Below the pieces are notes generated by a model. That model saw only the letters and a program-made list of their open reading frames with translations. It was not told where the DNA came from and searched no databases. A stretch of 64,000 nucleotides of DNA, taken from Adenophora triphylla var. japonica (Eukaryota > Streptophyta > Magnoliopsida > Asterales > Campanulaceae). Within the stretch, counting starts at the first letter, position 1. Every line of letters begins with the position of its first letter. A program made the position numbers and the translations under genes. Shown here piece by piece: positions 10,980 through 22,246 of the stretch. The stretch covers positions 1 to 64,000 of the forward strand of contig JAFEMH010001459.1 of NCBI GenBank assembly GCA_022495995.1. The letters run 5' to 3'.

Positions 10980-12953
10980 TCATTTGGACGACCTCATCTG
11001 GGGTGACATCTATGGGCACCATGGTCTTGGCCAAACTTTCTTCTAGCTTCAGCTTATGAGGGTATGAAGAGGTTAACAAGGACCATAAGGAGATATTGGC
11101 CTGAGTACACTTCAACTGAGTCAGCACTGGATTCTCCTTGTCAGAGTCTGGCTTTTCGCTTCTCGGTTTATAGGGTCTTTTGTCTGTTTTCGGCTCAGAG
11201 ACAGCATTTCTTTTATCACCCTTAGGCTGTTCAATACTCATCTGTCCAGACCGAGTCATCACATAGACATTAGACTTCTCCGGGTCATCATTCCTACTGG
11301 AGGATTCTGTCATCTCTTTCAAAGTGAGAGGCGGGCTCTTGCTGGCGTATGGCCAGCTCTGCTGATTAATATGATTAATCGCACTACTAGAGGCATAAGC
11401 GGCTTCCCGAATCTGATCCCAGGTTACTGGCTTTCTGACCTTTTCTGAGTTCTGACTCTCTAATTGGCTCAACAGCCGACTGGTTTCAACTTCACCTTCC
11501 TCATTTAAAGCCTTCACAGTCTCGTTCAAGCTTTTCAAGGTTAGCATGCAACAGGAATTATCACTTTCAGGGTTTAGAGTCTGGTGAATGGCTTCCTCAT
11601 CCGGACTTAGCAACTTTTTCAACAGAGCGGGATCACATTCCTCATCACTGTCAAGTATGTCCCTCCTTTCTCTAGGGGTTAATTTTCTGACGGCATCTTT
11701 AACATTGGCCAAGCATTTTCTGAAGTGGGAAACTCCATCATCGAGAAGGATTTCCGCGGGGTCAAACCTCATGGTGGGTTCCTGTTCTTTACTGTTGGGA
11801 AGGCTCTCTGGGCTTTTCGGCTTCTGGGCTAACCACTCCTCTACTGTTCCTTCTGGCACTTCGACCGTGTCTTCCTCGGTATCACTACAGTAACTCTCAT
11901 GAGAACTCTCATCTTGACTCTGATGACCAATGAGGGCAAATGCAGGTCGGGATACTTGACGCCATATAAGAGGTATCTTGGATTCTTCCTTTGACTTGGG
12001 GATCACTAAGAAAACATCGCTGTCATCATAGGATATAAAGGGGACCGGGGTCGCTTCAAATTTTAGGACTCTTTCCAAGGCATCCATACACTCTTCTTCA
12101 GACAAGGTCTCAGGGGTGATTCTCAGCACTGCAATGGAGTCTACTCTTCCTGATGGGGGTTTAGCTTCAACGACGCTTACATGTTCTAGATCGGTGGGTG
12201 GAGCCCACTTCCCTCTTTCAGCTAAAGCTTCAATTAAGTCCCTCCATTCACTGACCAAGTCTTTGTAAGGAGTATTGAACTCTAGGATGTAGAATTCGTA
12301 TGCTGCCTCATCTGAGCTAGCATCCTTTTTCTTTTCCGAACCTTCACACAAAGCTGCACACATTTTGAAGTGATACCATCCCCTATTCCAGGTCCGTGGT
12401 TTTCTACTTCATCTTGCTCTCCAAATTTCACTTTGGTTGACTCCAAGTTCATTCCTTCTACTGAACTGTCATCATCACTGTAAATCCATCCATTCCTGTT
12501 CTCATTTCCGACTGATTCTTCACTACCACTGTCTGGGAGATAGGCAAATTCACAGGCGTTGACAAAATTAGAAAGGTCAGGCTGGTATTGAGATTTTACG
12601 GCAGGGAGATTTGGCTCAGGCTGAGAGGAGGGAAAGGGTCCCACGGGGTAATGCAGAGGCTGCATGACTGGGATAGCTGTGGCGAAGCTAGGTTTCATCT
12701 GAGGAGGAGAGGGTTTCAGGACCCTGACGGCTTGGGATACTGGAAAAGACTGAAAAGGGACAGTCTTTGGCAAAGGATTACATGTGACTGGAGGAGGGCA
12801 TTGGTTATAGGCTAGCTCTTCTTCCTTAGTCATCTGGTTACCCAAACCAGTACTGTTCTCTGTCGAATCGGACATTCTGACTCTCTGAACTGAGGATTCT
12901 GACGAACTGTCTGAGAATTCTGCGCTAACAAGTCGCTGACCCGGTGTTCTCAC
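10905..12953 (-). pseudogene. gag-like ORF of the Tat gypsy element
   Basis: Two overlapping frames (12953-12282 and 12363-10912) form one region with a shift near 12360. The N-terminal part is Ser/Pro-rich (SDSSSESSVQ, QCPPPVTCNP) and acidic. The C-terminal part contains SLWSLLTSSYPHKLKLEESL, then VPIDVTPDEVVQMIGS and FTDLDT, which is the conserved segment that precedes the protease in Ogre/Tat polyproteins. I cannot find the usual retrotransposon capsid core (.L.g.A..W...) or a CCHC knuckle, so the gag core may have been lost or has diverged beyond recognition. Confidence 0.6.
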
Positions 12954-14581
12954 CCACTTCTTTCTCGCTGCGGGAAAGGGATAGGAGAGGTTTAGACTCG
13001 GGGTAGGTGTTTAGGCTGAAGGCTCAAGCAATATGCAAATTAAGAATCTTCCAGTTTACTTAAAATAGTGTCTTTTATTAATTTCTATTTGGTTGGAAAA
13101 GGGGATTTGCCCTTCTTTTTCACAACTACTCTAGATCCTGGATCAGTGGGTTCCGTCACTACGTCTATAAGCCCCTCGTATTCCACCTGTATTTTGACCT
13201 CCCAGGGTGGACAGCCCCGGGCGAGGGTCCTATAGGGCACGCGGATCCCACCGACCGAGAGAGAAGAATGCTCCTAATGGGTCTAGCGGGTCATAGGAAC
13301 TTTTAACGCACGAGCGATGCGAATTATAGTCAAGGAAATATCGGGAAAGTCTCGTCTTTCCGCCTTGATAGAATTTCGGCAGAATTTCGCTTGCGCGATT
13401 GACGTTTCGACTTTTCGGTAATGTCCGAGAAGATAATAGGCATAGGTCGGGCGGTAAAAGCCGGATGACACAGTGTCACATTGAACTTCGTTGCATACGC
13501 CAGGCGTGAGTCAAAATCGAAGTCAATGCCGGGTCAAGATCTTGCCCATTTTTTCCTTGTCGGAATTTTGGCAGAGCTTCGCTTGGGCGAAAGATCTTTG
13601 GACTTTTCTTGGCAAAGACTCGGTCTCGACTCTTACGCATTCCGTGCAGGTTAAGGTCAAAGTCAATGTCGGAGTCAAGGTTCTACCAATTTTTCCTTGT
13701 CGGAATTTTGGCAGAGTTTCGCTTGTGCGAAAGACCTTGACTTCCATTATGGACTAAGGCTTGACCTTTACGGGGATATGCAACTGGGCTATATGACACG
13801 GACTAGACCAAAAACCAACCAAAAGTCACGGTTTTTTGAAACGTGTGACACGGACTGTGCATTGGTCGACACTGGCTGCCATGGGGAGTTTGGGGTGATT
13901 CCGTGCGCGCCCGGGAGCATCGTAAGGCTTTCCGTGACTGCAGCTGAACAACCACCCCGGGTTTAACGGGACGTGCGTGCAAAGTGTACAGGATATATAA
14001 GGTGCGCGTAGTGTGCGGTCTCCTAAAAATGTTCCTTTTTGAGTTAAAACAGAGATTTTCATAAATGTGTTTTAAAGGAATAATTTTTGGGATGGGGGAG
14101 AATGCAACAGTTAAGCATGTTAATTTTCTGGGAGCCCCTCCGGCCTTGGAACCGAGTAGCCCCTGCCGCTGTGGCCGCGATTAACCTCAATTTTTCCTGG
14201 TGGAATTGCCACTGAGGCCGTCCGATCAGAATCCAAGGAGGATTGAGTCGTACGACTGCATGGATCAATTTTCCAGGTTCCACTCCTTTGCTATTTTCGG
14301 GTTATTTCCCGTTCAAAGTATGCACAAATCCCAAGATGCAAATGATGCAATGCAAGGCAAAGAAAGCAAGCAAAATAAACAGAATTCGCGATGGGAGTCT
14401 AACCCGCTCAAAGGGAAAAGCTTTCTTTTTTTTTTTCAAAAAGTGATACTGGTACGTGGGATTGTTAAACCACCGTTTATCCCAAGCCCCGAGTTAGGGA
14501 GCGATACAGGAAGGTTAGTGGTTTCCACCTATATACCAAGTATCGTTTATTTAAAAAATGGAAGCTTTTCTCCTTTGGGAT
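12954..14581. other. 5' leader of the Tat gypsy element with tandem repeats
   Basis: This is non-coding sequence between gag start and primer site. A unit containing GGAATTTTGGCAGAG followed by TTCGCTTG.GCGAAAGA occurs at about 13560 and 13700 (140-bp period), with a more diverged copy at about 13365. Each copy contains the short palindrome TTCGC...GCGAA. Long leaders are normal in Tat elements. Confidence 0.6.
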
Positions 14582-14602
14582 TCCCCAGCGGAGTCGCCAA
14601 AC
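14582..14602 (-). other. Primer binding site of the Tat gypsy element
   Basis: On the minus strand, directly after the LTR end, reads TTGGCGACTCCGCTGGGG. This is the tRNA-Arg-type primer site reported for Ogre/Tat elements. Its position fixes the LTR inner edge at 14603 and the element's orientation as minus. Confidence 0.75.
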
Positions 14603-15289
14603 TGTGAATGTGTGCCCAAATTTGTGGAATACACGCGAGTTTGAAGACATCCGGTTTAATTTGAAAAACGGAGTCGCCACGCCATTTTGATTTCCTCAAA
14701 ACTTTGAAAAAAAGGATTTATGGGTTCGGAGGTTAAGTTACCCCTTGGGAAGAACGGATCGTCGTTCACCCAAGGTGCCTTGTTGTAGCAAGTCTCCCTA
14801 GATTCCGTTTATTTTGCTTGCTTGCGTGCTTTCTTGTGTGCATGTGTTTGAATGAAAGGGGAGGGAATGTCCCAAGTTATCTTCCGGACGTACAAACCAT
14901 TTATTGGTTGTCGCTCGGGATTTCTTGGATTTTATGTATTCGGGATTTTGATCCCGTCCTCATCTTGGACTTGTGATCATCGCATTTTTAACCTCGGGAC
15001 TTGCGTGATCGAGAGAAGGACTCTCTTTTATAGCCCAAAAATGAGGTTCTTTAGAAACGAGAGTCCTTAGCCCATCAATTCTACGCCTTAAGACGATCGA
15101 GATTATATGAATGCTTCATGCTCGTCTTAAGTGATAATCGGAGATATAGGGTTCAAGGTTATCCCTTTCTAAAGAGATTATGGAACCTTTAATGGAAGAA
15201 ACGATGCAAAGATAGGATCTTTACACCGGTCCGTTCCAAGGTTGCTAATGGGGACATGGGGGAATGTATGTAAAAATGACATTTTTAGT

Positions 15290-15720
15290 GAAAAGATGAC
15301 ATTTTGGGTTGCAAAGGATGCATTTTGATTTAAAGAAGTGATCTTTATTGCAAAGGATGCATTTTGAATGTAAAGACATGATTTTTATGCAAATGATGCA
15401 TTTTTATGAAGAAATTAGCATTTAATATGCAAAGGATGCATAAAGATTGCATTTTGAAAAGCAAAGGATGCATTTTTATGATGAAGGAATGACCTTTAAT
15501 GCAAAGGATGCATGAAAATGGATTTTATGTGCAAAGAATGCATTTTTGATATAAAGATTGCATTTTTATGAGCAAATGATGCATAAAGATGACATTTTTA
15601 TGTAAAAAGGGGATTTTTAGGTGCAAAGGATGCACCTTTGAGTTAAAGATTACATTTTTAATGAAAAATGATGCCTAATTCATGCAAAGAATGCAAAGGG
15701 GAAAAGGGGATATGATAAAG
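15290..15720. repeat. Degenerate short repeats within the LTR
   Basis: GCAAAGGATGCA or close variants recur about a dozen times at irregular 25-50 bp spacing, alternating with ATTTTTATG segments. Irregular spacing and divergence show a degenerate minisatellite, not a CRISPR array. Confidence 0.75.
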
Positions 15721-16031
15721 ATATGATCTTTAATACTAACTACCAAGTCCCAAGCAAAGATAATAACAATATATGAATGCAAGGAGCAATTTAATTCACA
15801 TAAAGTAATTAAAATGCAAGGTTAGGGAGTGAGAGGTTACCAATGGTGGCCTCTTCTTCTTTGGGTTGAACAAGGTGGAAGGACCAACTTTGGGATCTTC
15901 AAGGAGGAGGGAGGAGGCTTCTTGGCTTGCTTCTTCAACCCTTGGGATTCCCAGCAGTATTTAGGAGTATTTTTGAGTCTGAATATGGAGTGTGGTGTGT
16001 GTTTTTCGTATCTAAAATGGGTAGAGGAGGG

Positions 16032-16107
16032 CTCTATTTATAGGCAGTCTGGGAATCGCCAATGAAGCCGTGCGGCCAGAGACCCTTGGCTAATGCAGCC
16101 GTGCGGC
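16032..16107 (-). promoter_or_regulatory. LTR promoter: TATA box with paired GC palindromes upstream
   Basis: On the minus strand CTATAAATAGAG (16043-16032) is a strong TATA box. Upstream of it lie two copies of the GCCG-GCGGC palindrome at 16067-16076 and 16098-16107, spaced 31 bp; the nearer is 24 bp from the TATA box. Transcription of gag-pol would start near 16005. Confidence 0.7.
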
Positions 16108-16349
16108 ATTATCCCTTGTGACTCAGCATGTTTCTAGAATCATGCAAGGTGGCCATTCTAGAACTTTTCCCAAATTAAGAAAAACGTGTTTCTTAATTGG
16201 GAAGCATTCCCTTCAGCTCTTGTATGATTTGGAACAGTTCCGGAATTGTTCCGGAACTCCAGGAAAGTCCGGGGAATTACCGAAAAATTTACCGGAATTG
16301 CCGGAAAATTTAACCGGAAGGCATGAGCCAGATTTGGGTACTTACAGGT

Positions 16350-17767
16350 TGCAACAAAGAAGCCTAAGGGGTCATCAAATGATCAAAAGGTGAAAAAGTG
16401 CTTCTTTTGCAAGGACCCCACTCACATGAAGCCCGACTGCCCTAAGTATCGCCAATGGCGAATTAAGAAAGGTATGTCATTTAGCTTTGTTTGTACTGAA
16501 GCTAATTTAGTTTCAAATCCTTTGTATACATGGTGGTTAGACTCCGGTGCAACTACTCATATAAGTTCATGTATGCAGGGTTGCCTGAACAACCGAACGC
16601 CTAATGAAGGTGAAAGATTCATCTACATGGGAGCTGGAAAGCCGGTAGAGGTGGAAGGCATAGGGACTTATAGATTATCCTTGAGTACTGGATACTTTTT
16701 TGTTTTGAACAATGTATTTATTATTCCATCATTTAGACGGAATTTAATTTTTGTCACTACATTAGATCGAGAAGGTTATTCTTGCATCTTCGGTAATAAT
16801 AAATGCAATTTATATTTTGATTCAAAGCTTTTTGATACTAGTTCTTTGTCTTATATTGATAATCTATATTTACTTGACACAGTCAATTCATTAAATGAGT
16901 CCCATAATAATGAAACTAACTCTCGAGGCATAAAACGAAAGTTTTCAAGTAAAAACTCTTATACCTTGTGGCATAGGCGTTTGGGTCATATCTTCAAAAG
17001 GAGAATTGACAAGCTTGTGTCCGAGGGAATACTACATAAGCTTGATACTCCGGAAAATAACTTTTGTATTGAATGCCTTAAGGGAAAATTTACGAATAGT
17101 ACAAACAAAATTGAATCCTTGAGAGCTACAAAAGTCTTAGAACTAATTCATACGTACATGTGTGGACCGTTCCCTACCCCTTCATGGAACGGACAAATAT
17201 ATTTTATTACGTTCATAGATGACTTCTCTCGTTATGGATACATTTATTTACTTCATGAAAAGTCTCAATCATTGGACGTTTTCAAGTCTTTTAAAACCGA
17301 AGTTGAAAATCAACTTGAAAAGACTATTAAGAACGTTAGATCCGATCGTGGTGATGAATACTACGATCGGAATGACGGTTCGGGAGAACAACGTCCGGGT
17401 CCTTTTGCTCGCTATTTGGAAGAGTGTGGGATTGTCCCTCACTACACCATGCCGGGAACACCTAGCATGAATGGTGTAGCCGAGAGACGTAATAGAACCC
17501 TTAAGGATATGGTAAGAAGTATGGTTTCTTGTACTTCCTTACCTCACTCAAAAGCTACTGACAAAACCGTCCCTTAATCATCTTCATGTTTGGGGTTGTC
17601 CAGCCGAAGCTAGGCCTTATAGACCTAACGAAGGAAAGTTGGACGCTAAGACAGTTAGTAGTTATTTTGTAGGGTATTCTCAAAGATCTAGGGGATATAA
17701 ATTCTATGACCCAAAAATTAGAACCTTTTTCGAGACGGGAAATGCTAGGTTCTTTGAGAATGTAAAA
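16350..17767 (+). pseudogene. Copia gag end, protease and integrase
   Basis: The reading begins inside gag; the CCHC knuckle CFFCKDPTHMKPDC is at about 16396. The protease motif WWLDSGATTHIS follows at about 16530, then the pre-integrase zinc region (LWHRRLGHIF ... FCIECLKGK) and the integrase core. The first catalytic Asp is replaced: IHTYMCGPFP where copia elements have HTD.cGP. The second (VRSDRGDEYY) and the Glu (MNGVAERRNRT) are present. An internal deletion near 17545 joins SLPH to SKATDKT and brings a stop at 17575; the sequence continues in another frame (VWGCPAEARPYRPNEGKLDA) to about 17765, where the inverted copy begins. Confidence 0.88.
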
Positions 17768-18634
17768 TTAGTGAATTCATAGGTTTGATGGATAGGCCTT
17801 TATATAGGAATTCAAGGGGCACTTCATTTAGGGACTACACCTATTGATATATAAGACATTACCATTATGCCCATCATTTAATGGTATACTTATATTATGG
17901 AATTCTACATATTATATTATATCCTATACTTCATATTAATCATTATAATATTGATCACTACTTTATTAAGTACTTTCACTAATAATATATGTTTATATAA
18001 TCCATGTTCTAACAATCTCCCACTTGAATTATAATAACATATATTTATACTTAATAAAATCCTTCAATCATATTTATAATATACTCCCCCCGTCCAGTTA
18101 CATACTTCACACTTTCTATTTTGGGCGTCCAATTATATACTTCACACTTTGTCTCCTACATTATTTTAATACTCACAACACCATTATAATTTACTATTCC
18201 CTCCACTCATTCTCTCTCCTATTTTACTTTTACACTCACAACATTATATCATTATTTTTTTTCTTAATCCACGCGTGAACAGTAACTGTGAAGTATTAAC
18301 TTGGACGGAGGGAGTAAATGACAACCCATATGTGCACTTTGTTGTCATTCGAAACAATCCCGTCCATTAGTCATATAAGTATAAGGACTAAAGGGGCAGT
18401 CGTTGTAATTGATTCGCAACTAAATCCACATTAATCACATATATATATCCAACTAAATGACATAGATTAAGTATAGATATGTAGCATGGAATATTAACGA
18501 ATATATATGAAAAATGCATATATATATTCTCCAACTAGTCCTACTTTAACCAAATGAGATCAATTTAAATAAAAAAAACAACACAAGGAAATAGAAACAT
18601 TATAAACTCCCACTGATTTAAGCATTATCAAAAG
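17755..18634 (-). repeat. Inverted copy of the copia 3' end and LTR, inserted in its own pol
   Basis: Without the 231-bp MITE and its duplicated TA this segment is 647 bp and is the near-perfect reverse complement of 21601-22246 (646 bp): the last codons of RNase H, the 3' UTR, the polypurine tract and the first 260 bp of the LTR. It separates FFENV at the end of the integrase region from FEDVEFRGE at the start of the RT region. The left junction shares TGAGAAT with the copied sequence, a possible microhomology. Confidence 0.88.
18084..18314. mobile_element. Stowaway-like MITE (copy 1), TA target duplication
   Basis: It starts CTCCCCCCGTCC and ends GGACGGAGGGAG, flanked by TA on each side. 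The homologous position in the right inverted arm (near 21925) reads straight through with a single TA, an empty site that proves the insertion and its exact edges. It is nearly the reverse complement of the MITE at 28352-28582 and has the same length, 231 bp. Confidence 0.93.
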
Positions 18635-18640
18635 TTAAGC

Positions 18641-19899
18641 ATTTTGAGGATGTTGAATTTAGAGGGGAAATTTTGAATAGTAATTTTGAATTTGAAGAAA
18701 TGGAAGAGGAATTCGTTTCTATACCTCTTCCTATAGTTCCTATCGAAAATCAAGCAGTTGTGCCTGAAATTCGACAAGAACATAATATTCAAAATGACGT
18801 TAATTCTCCTATTAATGAACAACATGAAAATGTTGATGAGGAAATTCAACACCCTCAAAATCAAGAAGAACCGGTGCCATTAAGAGGATCTAATAGAGCA
18901 AGAAGGAGTGCTATACCGAATTATTATGATGTTTATCTTGCCGAGAATGAGGAACTGTTAGGTTTAGTTGGAGATGAGCCAATCACCTTCCATGAAGCCA
19001 TTAGTGGTCCAAATTCTCATAAGTGGATTGATGCCATAAATGAAGAGTTAAAATCCATGAATGATAATGACGTTTGGGATCTTGTCCCATTACCTACAAA
19101 TGTGAAACCCATCGGATGTAAATGGGTCTTTAAGACCAAAAGGGATTCACAAGGTAATGTGGAAATACATAAGGCTCGTCTTGTCGCTAAAGGATTTACT
19201 AAAAAAGAAGGCATTGATTACAAAGAAACATTTTCACCGGTATCCTCTAAAAATGCTTTTAGGATCATTATGGCTTTAGTGGCACATTTTGACCTTGAGC
19301 TTCATCAAATGGATGTAAAGACAGCTTTTCTCAATGGCGACATTGAGGAAACTATCTATATGAAGAAACCAGAAATGGTGACTAATTCGGATCAAACTAG
19401 TCAACTAGTTTGTAAACTTAAGAAATCCATTTATGGGCTCAAGCAAGCATCTCGTCAATGGTACTTAAAATTTAACCAAGTTATTCTTTCATTTGGTTTT
19501 GAAATAAATTTTGATGAAGATTGTGTGTACCATAAGTTCAGTGGAAGTAGATTTATATTTTTGGTCTTATATGTGGATGACATTTTACTTGCTAGTAATG
19601 ATAAGGACCTTCTTAAGAAAACCAAGAAATTTCTCTCAAACAAATTTGAGATGAATGATCTTGGAGAAGCTTCTTTTGTATTAAGAATCCAAATACATCG
19701 TGATCGCTCACGGGGTATGTTAGGATTATCACAAAAGAGCTATATAGAGAAGGTATTACAAAGGTTTAGCATGAAGAATTATAAACCACATGACACCCCG
19801 GTCTCTAAGGGAGATAAGTTCAGTCTAAATCAATGTCCTAAAAATAATCTTGAATCCAAGTATATGAAAAATATCCCTTACGCATCGGCAGTAGGAAGC
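18641..19899 (+). pseudogene. Copia reverse transcriptase, first part
   Basis: The reading resumes with FEDVEFRGE, then a linker, then RT: WVFKTKRDSQGNVEIHKARL, FSPVSSKNAFRIIMA, QMDVKTAFLNGD, SIYGLKQASRQWY and LYVDDILLAS with the catalytic YVDD. It ends within NIPYASAVGS, which in copia elements continues LMYA.VCTRPD. Here it is cut by the solo LTR at 19900, after which the frame meets host-unrelated codons. The RT core itself is open from 18673 to 19899. Confidence 0.9.
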
Positions 19900-20960
19900 T
19901 GTAGCGTTGTGAGAAGAATTTTATCTTTTGAGTCGCCACCTATATTATTCGTTTGGAAACATAGGAAAACCGTTTTGAAAAGAGATTTGAGTTCGGGGCT
20001 TAGGTTATGGAATAGGTAGGTCAAGGAGCATCCATTTCACCCAATCCGGAGATCGGTCTTGCTAAAGAAAAGAGAGGTTTTCAATCTTTACAATATATAT
20101 ATAATTAAAGAAAACAAGCAAACCCTAATCAATTTCTTGATTAGGAATGTCGGATTGTATGCTTCGAGATCGCCTTCATCGATTGAAGGGACTCTAGGCC
20201 AATCCTTTTGATGGGATTACACCACTCTAAAAAGCCAATAGAGAGAGGTTGAGAATAAGAGAGTAAAAGTATAGGAATTTACCTAGCGTTTGGGGAGTCT
20301 TTGATTTAGAACGTGGTTCTAAGATGTCTTTTCGGTCGAGAAGTGATTTGGGCAGAGTTTCGACTCAATATGAGAGTCAAATCTTGATGCGGACAGAGCT
20401 TCGCCTCAATCCTTGATTTGGGTTTGGATGTTTGTTGATCAACAAGGTTGAAAAACAAACTTTAGGTGATTTTAGGAAGGTTTTGTGAGTGATTTGAAGG
20501 AATCTTTCGTGGAGAGAAACCAACAAATTGTGTGTGTTGTGTGGAATTCTGGACCTTTGAAACAGTGGAAGTCACCAAGTATTTATAGGGGTTTAAGAGG
20601 TAGAGGTGGAGAGGTAAAACACTCCTAGGAAGCTTCCAGAACTCAAATTTGATTGGAAAACCGGATTAGATGAGGTTTATCAAGAAAGGGGGTTGAAACG
20701 GAGAAGGAGAGTGATTTCTGCATATCCTGTCGAGGGGATATCTCGCGCGAGACACGCTATTCCGCGCGAGACAACTAGTCAAATGACCATTTTGTCCTCT
20801 TCAGTTTATTCCGTTAGTCAGTTAGGTCCAAAACTAACGAGGTTAGTTAGAAACTTAACGAAACAGGACGAAACTGATATGCTTTCATCAAAACACAAAA
20901 GAGAGATGAAGAGTAGTGTAATCATGAATTATTGGTTCAGAATGGGGTGTCTACAGAAGC
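19895..20960 (-). mobile_element. Solo LTR (gypsy-type) with 5-bp target duplication GAAGC
   Basis: The LTR occupies 19900-20955 (1056 bp), starting TGTAGCGTTG and ending GGTGTCTACA, with TGTAG/CTACA inverted ends. GAAGC flanks it on both sides (19895-19899 and 20956-20960) inside copia pol, and removing the insert plus one copy restores the AVGS-LMYAQ reading. A minus-strand TATA box (CCCTATAAATAC, about 20590-20579) gives the orientation. The stretch GAGTCGCCAC near 19930 also occurs in the Tat LTR at 14672, so a related Tat family is likely. There is no internal domain, so it arose by LTR-LTR recombination. Confidence 0.9.
20741..20771. repeat. Paired CG palindromes in the solo LTR
   Basis: TCTCGCGCGAGA at 20741-20752 and CCGCGCGAGA at 20762-20771 are spaced about 20 bp and lie on the U3 side of the minus-strand TATA box, about 150 bp away. 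This resembles, at a greater distance, the paired palindromes of the Tat LTR. Confidence 0.6.
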
Positions 20961-21617
20961 CTAATGTATGCACAAGTCTGTACTCGCCCAGATCTTGCCT
21001 TTATTATTGGTATGCTTGGGCGATATCAATCCAATCCGGGAAGAGAACATTGGGTTGCAGCCAAAAGAGTGATGAGATACTTGCAAAACACGAAAAACTA
21101 CATGCTTACATATACAAAGTCGGATCATCTTGAGATCATTGGTTTTTTCGATTCCGACTTTGCTGGATGCCAAGATAGTCGCAAATCGACATCAGGATAT
21201 GTCTTCACTTTGGCCGGTGGAGCAATTTCTTGGAGAAGTGCCAAGCAAACATTAGTTACTACTTCCACCATGGAAGCCAAATTTGTTGCTTGCTACGAGG
21301 CATCCAATCAAGTTATATCGCTGCGAAAATTCATAGAAGGGCTGCGAATTGTCAAAGGTGTTGAAAGATCGCTTAAGTTATATTGTGACAATAGAGCCGC
21401 AGTATTGTACTCCAACAACAACAAGAGTTCATCTAAATCTAAGCATATAGATATTAAGTTTCTTGTTGTGAGAGAGAGAGTACAAAATGAACAAATAGAA
21501 ATAGAACTTATTGGTACAAACTCCATGTTAGCGGATCCATTTACTAAGGCGTTATCTCCTTTAGTATTTCACGAGCATGTTGTTCATATGGGTGTAATGA
21601 CTTTTGATAATGCTTAA
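20961..21617 (+). pseudogene. Copia RNase H, C-terminal part of pol
   Basis: It continues RT after the solo LTR: MYAQVCTRPDLAFIIGMLGR, then RNase H motifs SDFAGCQDSRKSTSGYVFTL, STMEAKFVACYEA, LYCDNRAAV, KHIDIKF and ADPFTKAL. The usual STAEAE is changed to STMEAK. It ends at TAA 21615-21617, 357 bp before the polypurine tract. This segment is uninterrupted. Confidence 0.92.
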
Positions 21618-22246
21618 ATCAGTGGGAGTTTATAATGTTTCTATTTCCTTGTGTTGTTTTTTTATTTAAATTGATCTCATTTGGTTAAAGTAGGACTAGT
21701 TGGAGAATATATATATGCATTTTTCATATATATTCGTTAATATTCCATGCTACATATCTATACTTAATCTATGTCATTTAGTTGGATATATATATGTGAT
21801 TAATGTGGGTTTAGTTGCGAATCAATTACAACGACTGCCCCTTTAGTCCTTATACTTATATGACTAATGGACGGGATTGTTTCGAATGACAACAAAGTGC
21901 ACATAAGGGTTGTCATTTATATTATAAATATGATTGAAGGATCTTATTAAGTATAAATATATGTTATTATAATTCAAGTGGGAGATTGTTAGAACATGGA
22001 TTATATAAACATATATTATTAGTGAAAGTACTTAATAAAGTAGTGATCAATATTATAATGATTAATATGAAGTATAGGATATAATATAATATGTAGAATT
22101 CCATAATATAAGTATACCATTAAATGATGGGCATAATGGTAATGTCTTATATATCAATAGGTGTAGTCCCTAAATGAAGTGCCCCTTGGATTCCTATATA
22201 AAGGCCTATCCATCAAGCCTATGAATTCACTAATTTTATATTCTCA
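21601..22246 (+). repeat. Right (parental) arm of the copia inverted repeat
   Basis: This is the original copy of the segment found inverted at 17755-18634. It spans the end of RNase H, the 3' UTR, the polypurine tract and the first 260 bp of the LTR. About 3 kb separate the arms. Confidence 0.88.

Larger units (their letters stand above)
1..16346 (-). mobile_element. Ty3/gypsy element, Tat lineage (Retand/Grande-like), 3' LTR outside window
   Basis: On the minus strand the order is LTR (14603-16346), primer site, gag-like ORF, protease, reverse transcriptase, RNase H, integrase, then a long 3' region with two plus-strand (antisense) genes and a 49-bp tandem array. Tat-lineage elements such as Retand and Grande are known for extra antisense ORFs between pol and the 3' LTR and for tandem repeats there, which this layout matches. 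The pol frames carry many shifts and stops, so the copy is dead. The LTR ends in TG...CA, and its right edge lies inside the gag of a copia element, so this element is the younger insertion. The 3' LTR and second target duplication must lie left of position 1. Confidence 0.85.
14603..16346 (-). mobile_element. 5' LTR of the Tat gypsy element
   Basis: On the plus strand it starts TGTGAATGTG after the primer site and ends GGGTACTTACA. The next bases (GGTTGCAACAAAGAAG) encode copia gag, which fixes the outer edge. Minus-strand U3 contains paired GC palindromes and a TATA box, and U5/R holds a run of degenerate GCAAAGGATGCATTTT repeats. Length is 1744 bp. The partner LTR is outside the window, so identity and age cannot be judged. 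Confidence 0.8.

Noticed and set aside
11588..11893. 101-codon plus-strand frame within the gag-like region
   Set aside because: Shadow of the minus-strand gag frame, Ser-rich by complement.
15290..15720. Repeated GCAAAGGATGCA units with spacers, superficially like a CRISPR array
   Set aside because: Irregular spacing, degenerate repeats and location in a plant LTR; a decayed minisatellite.
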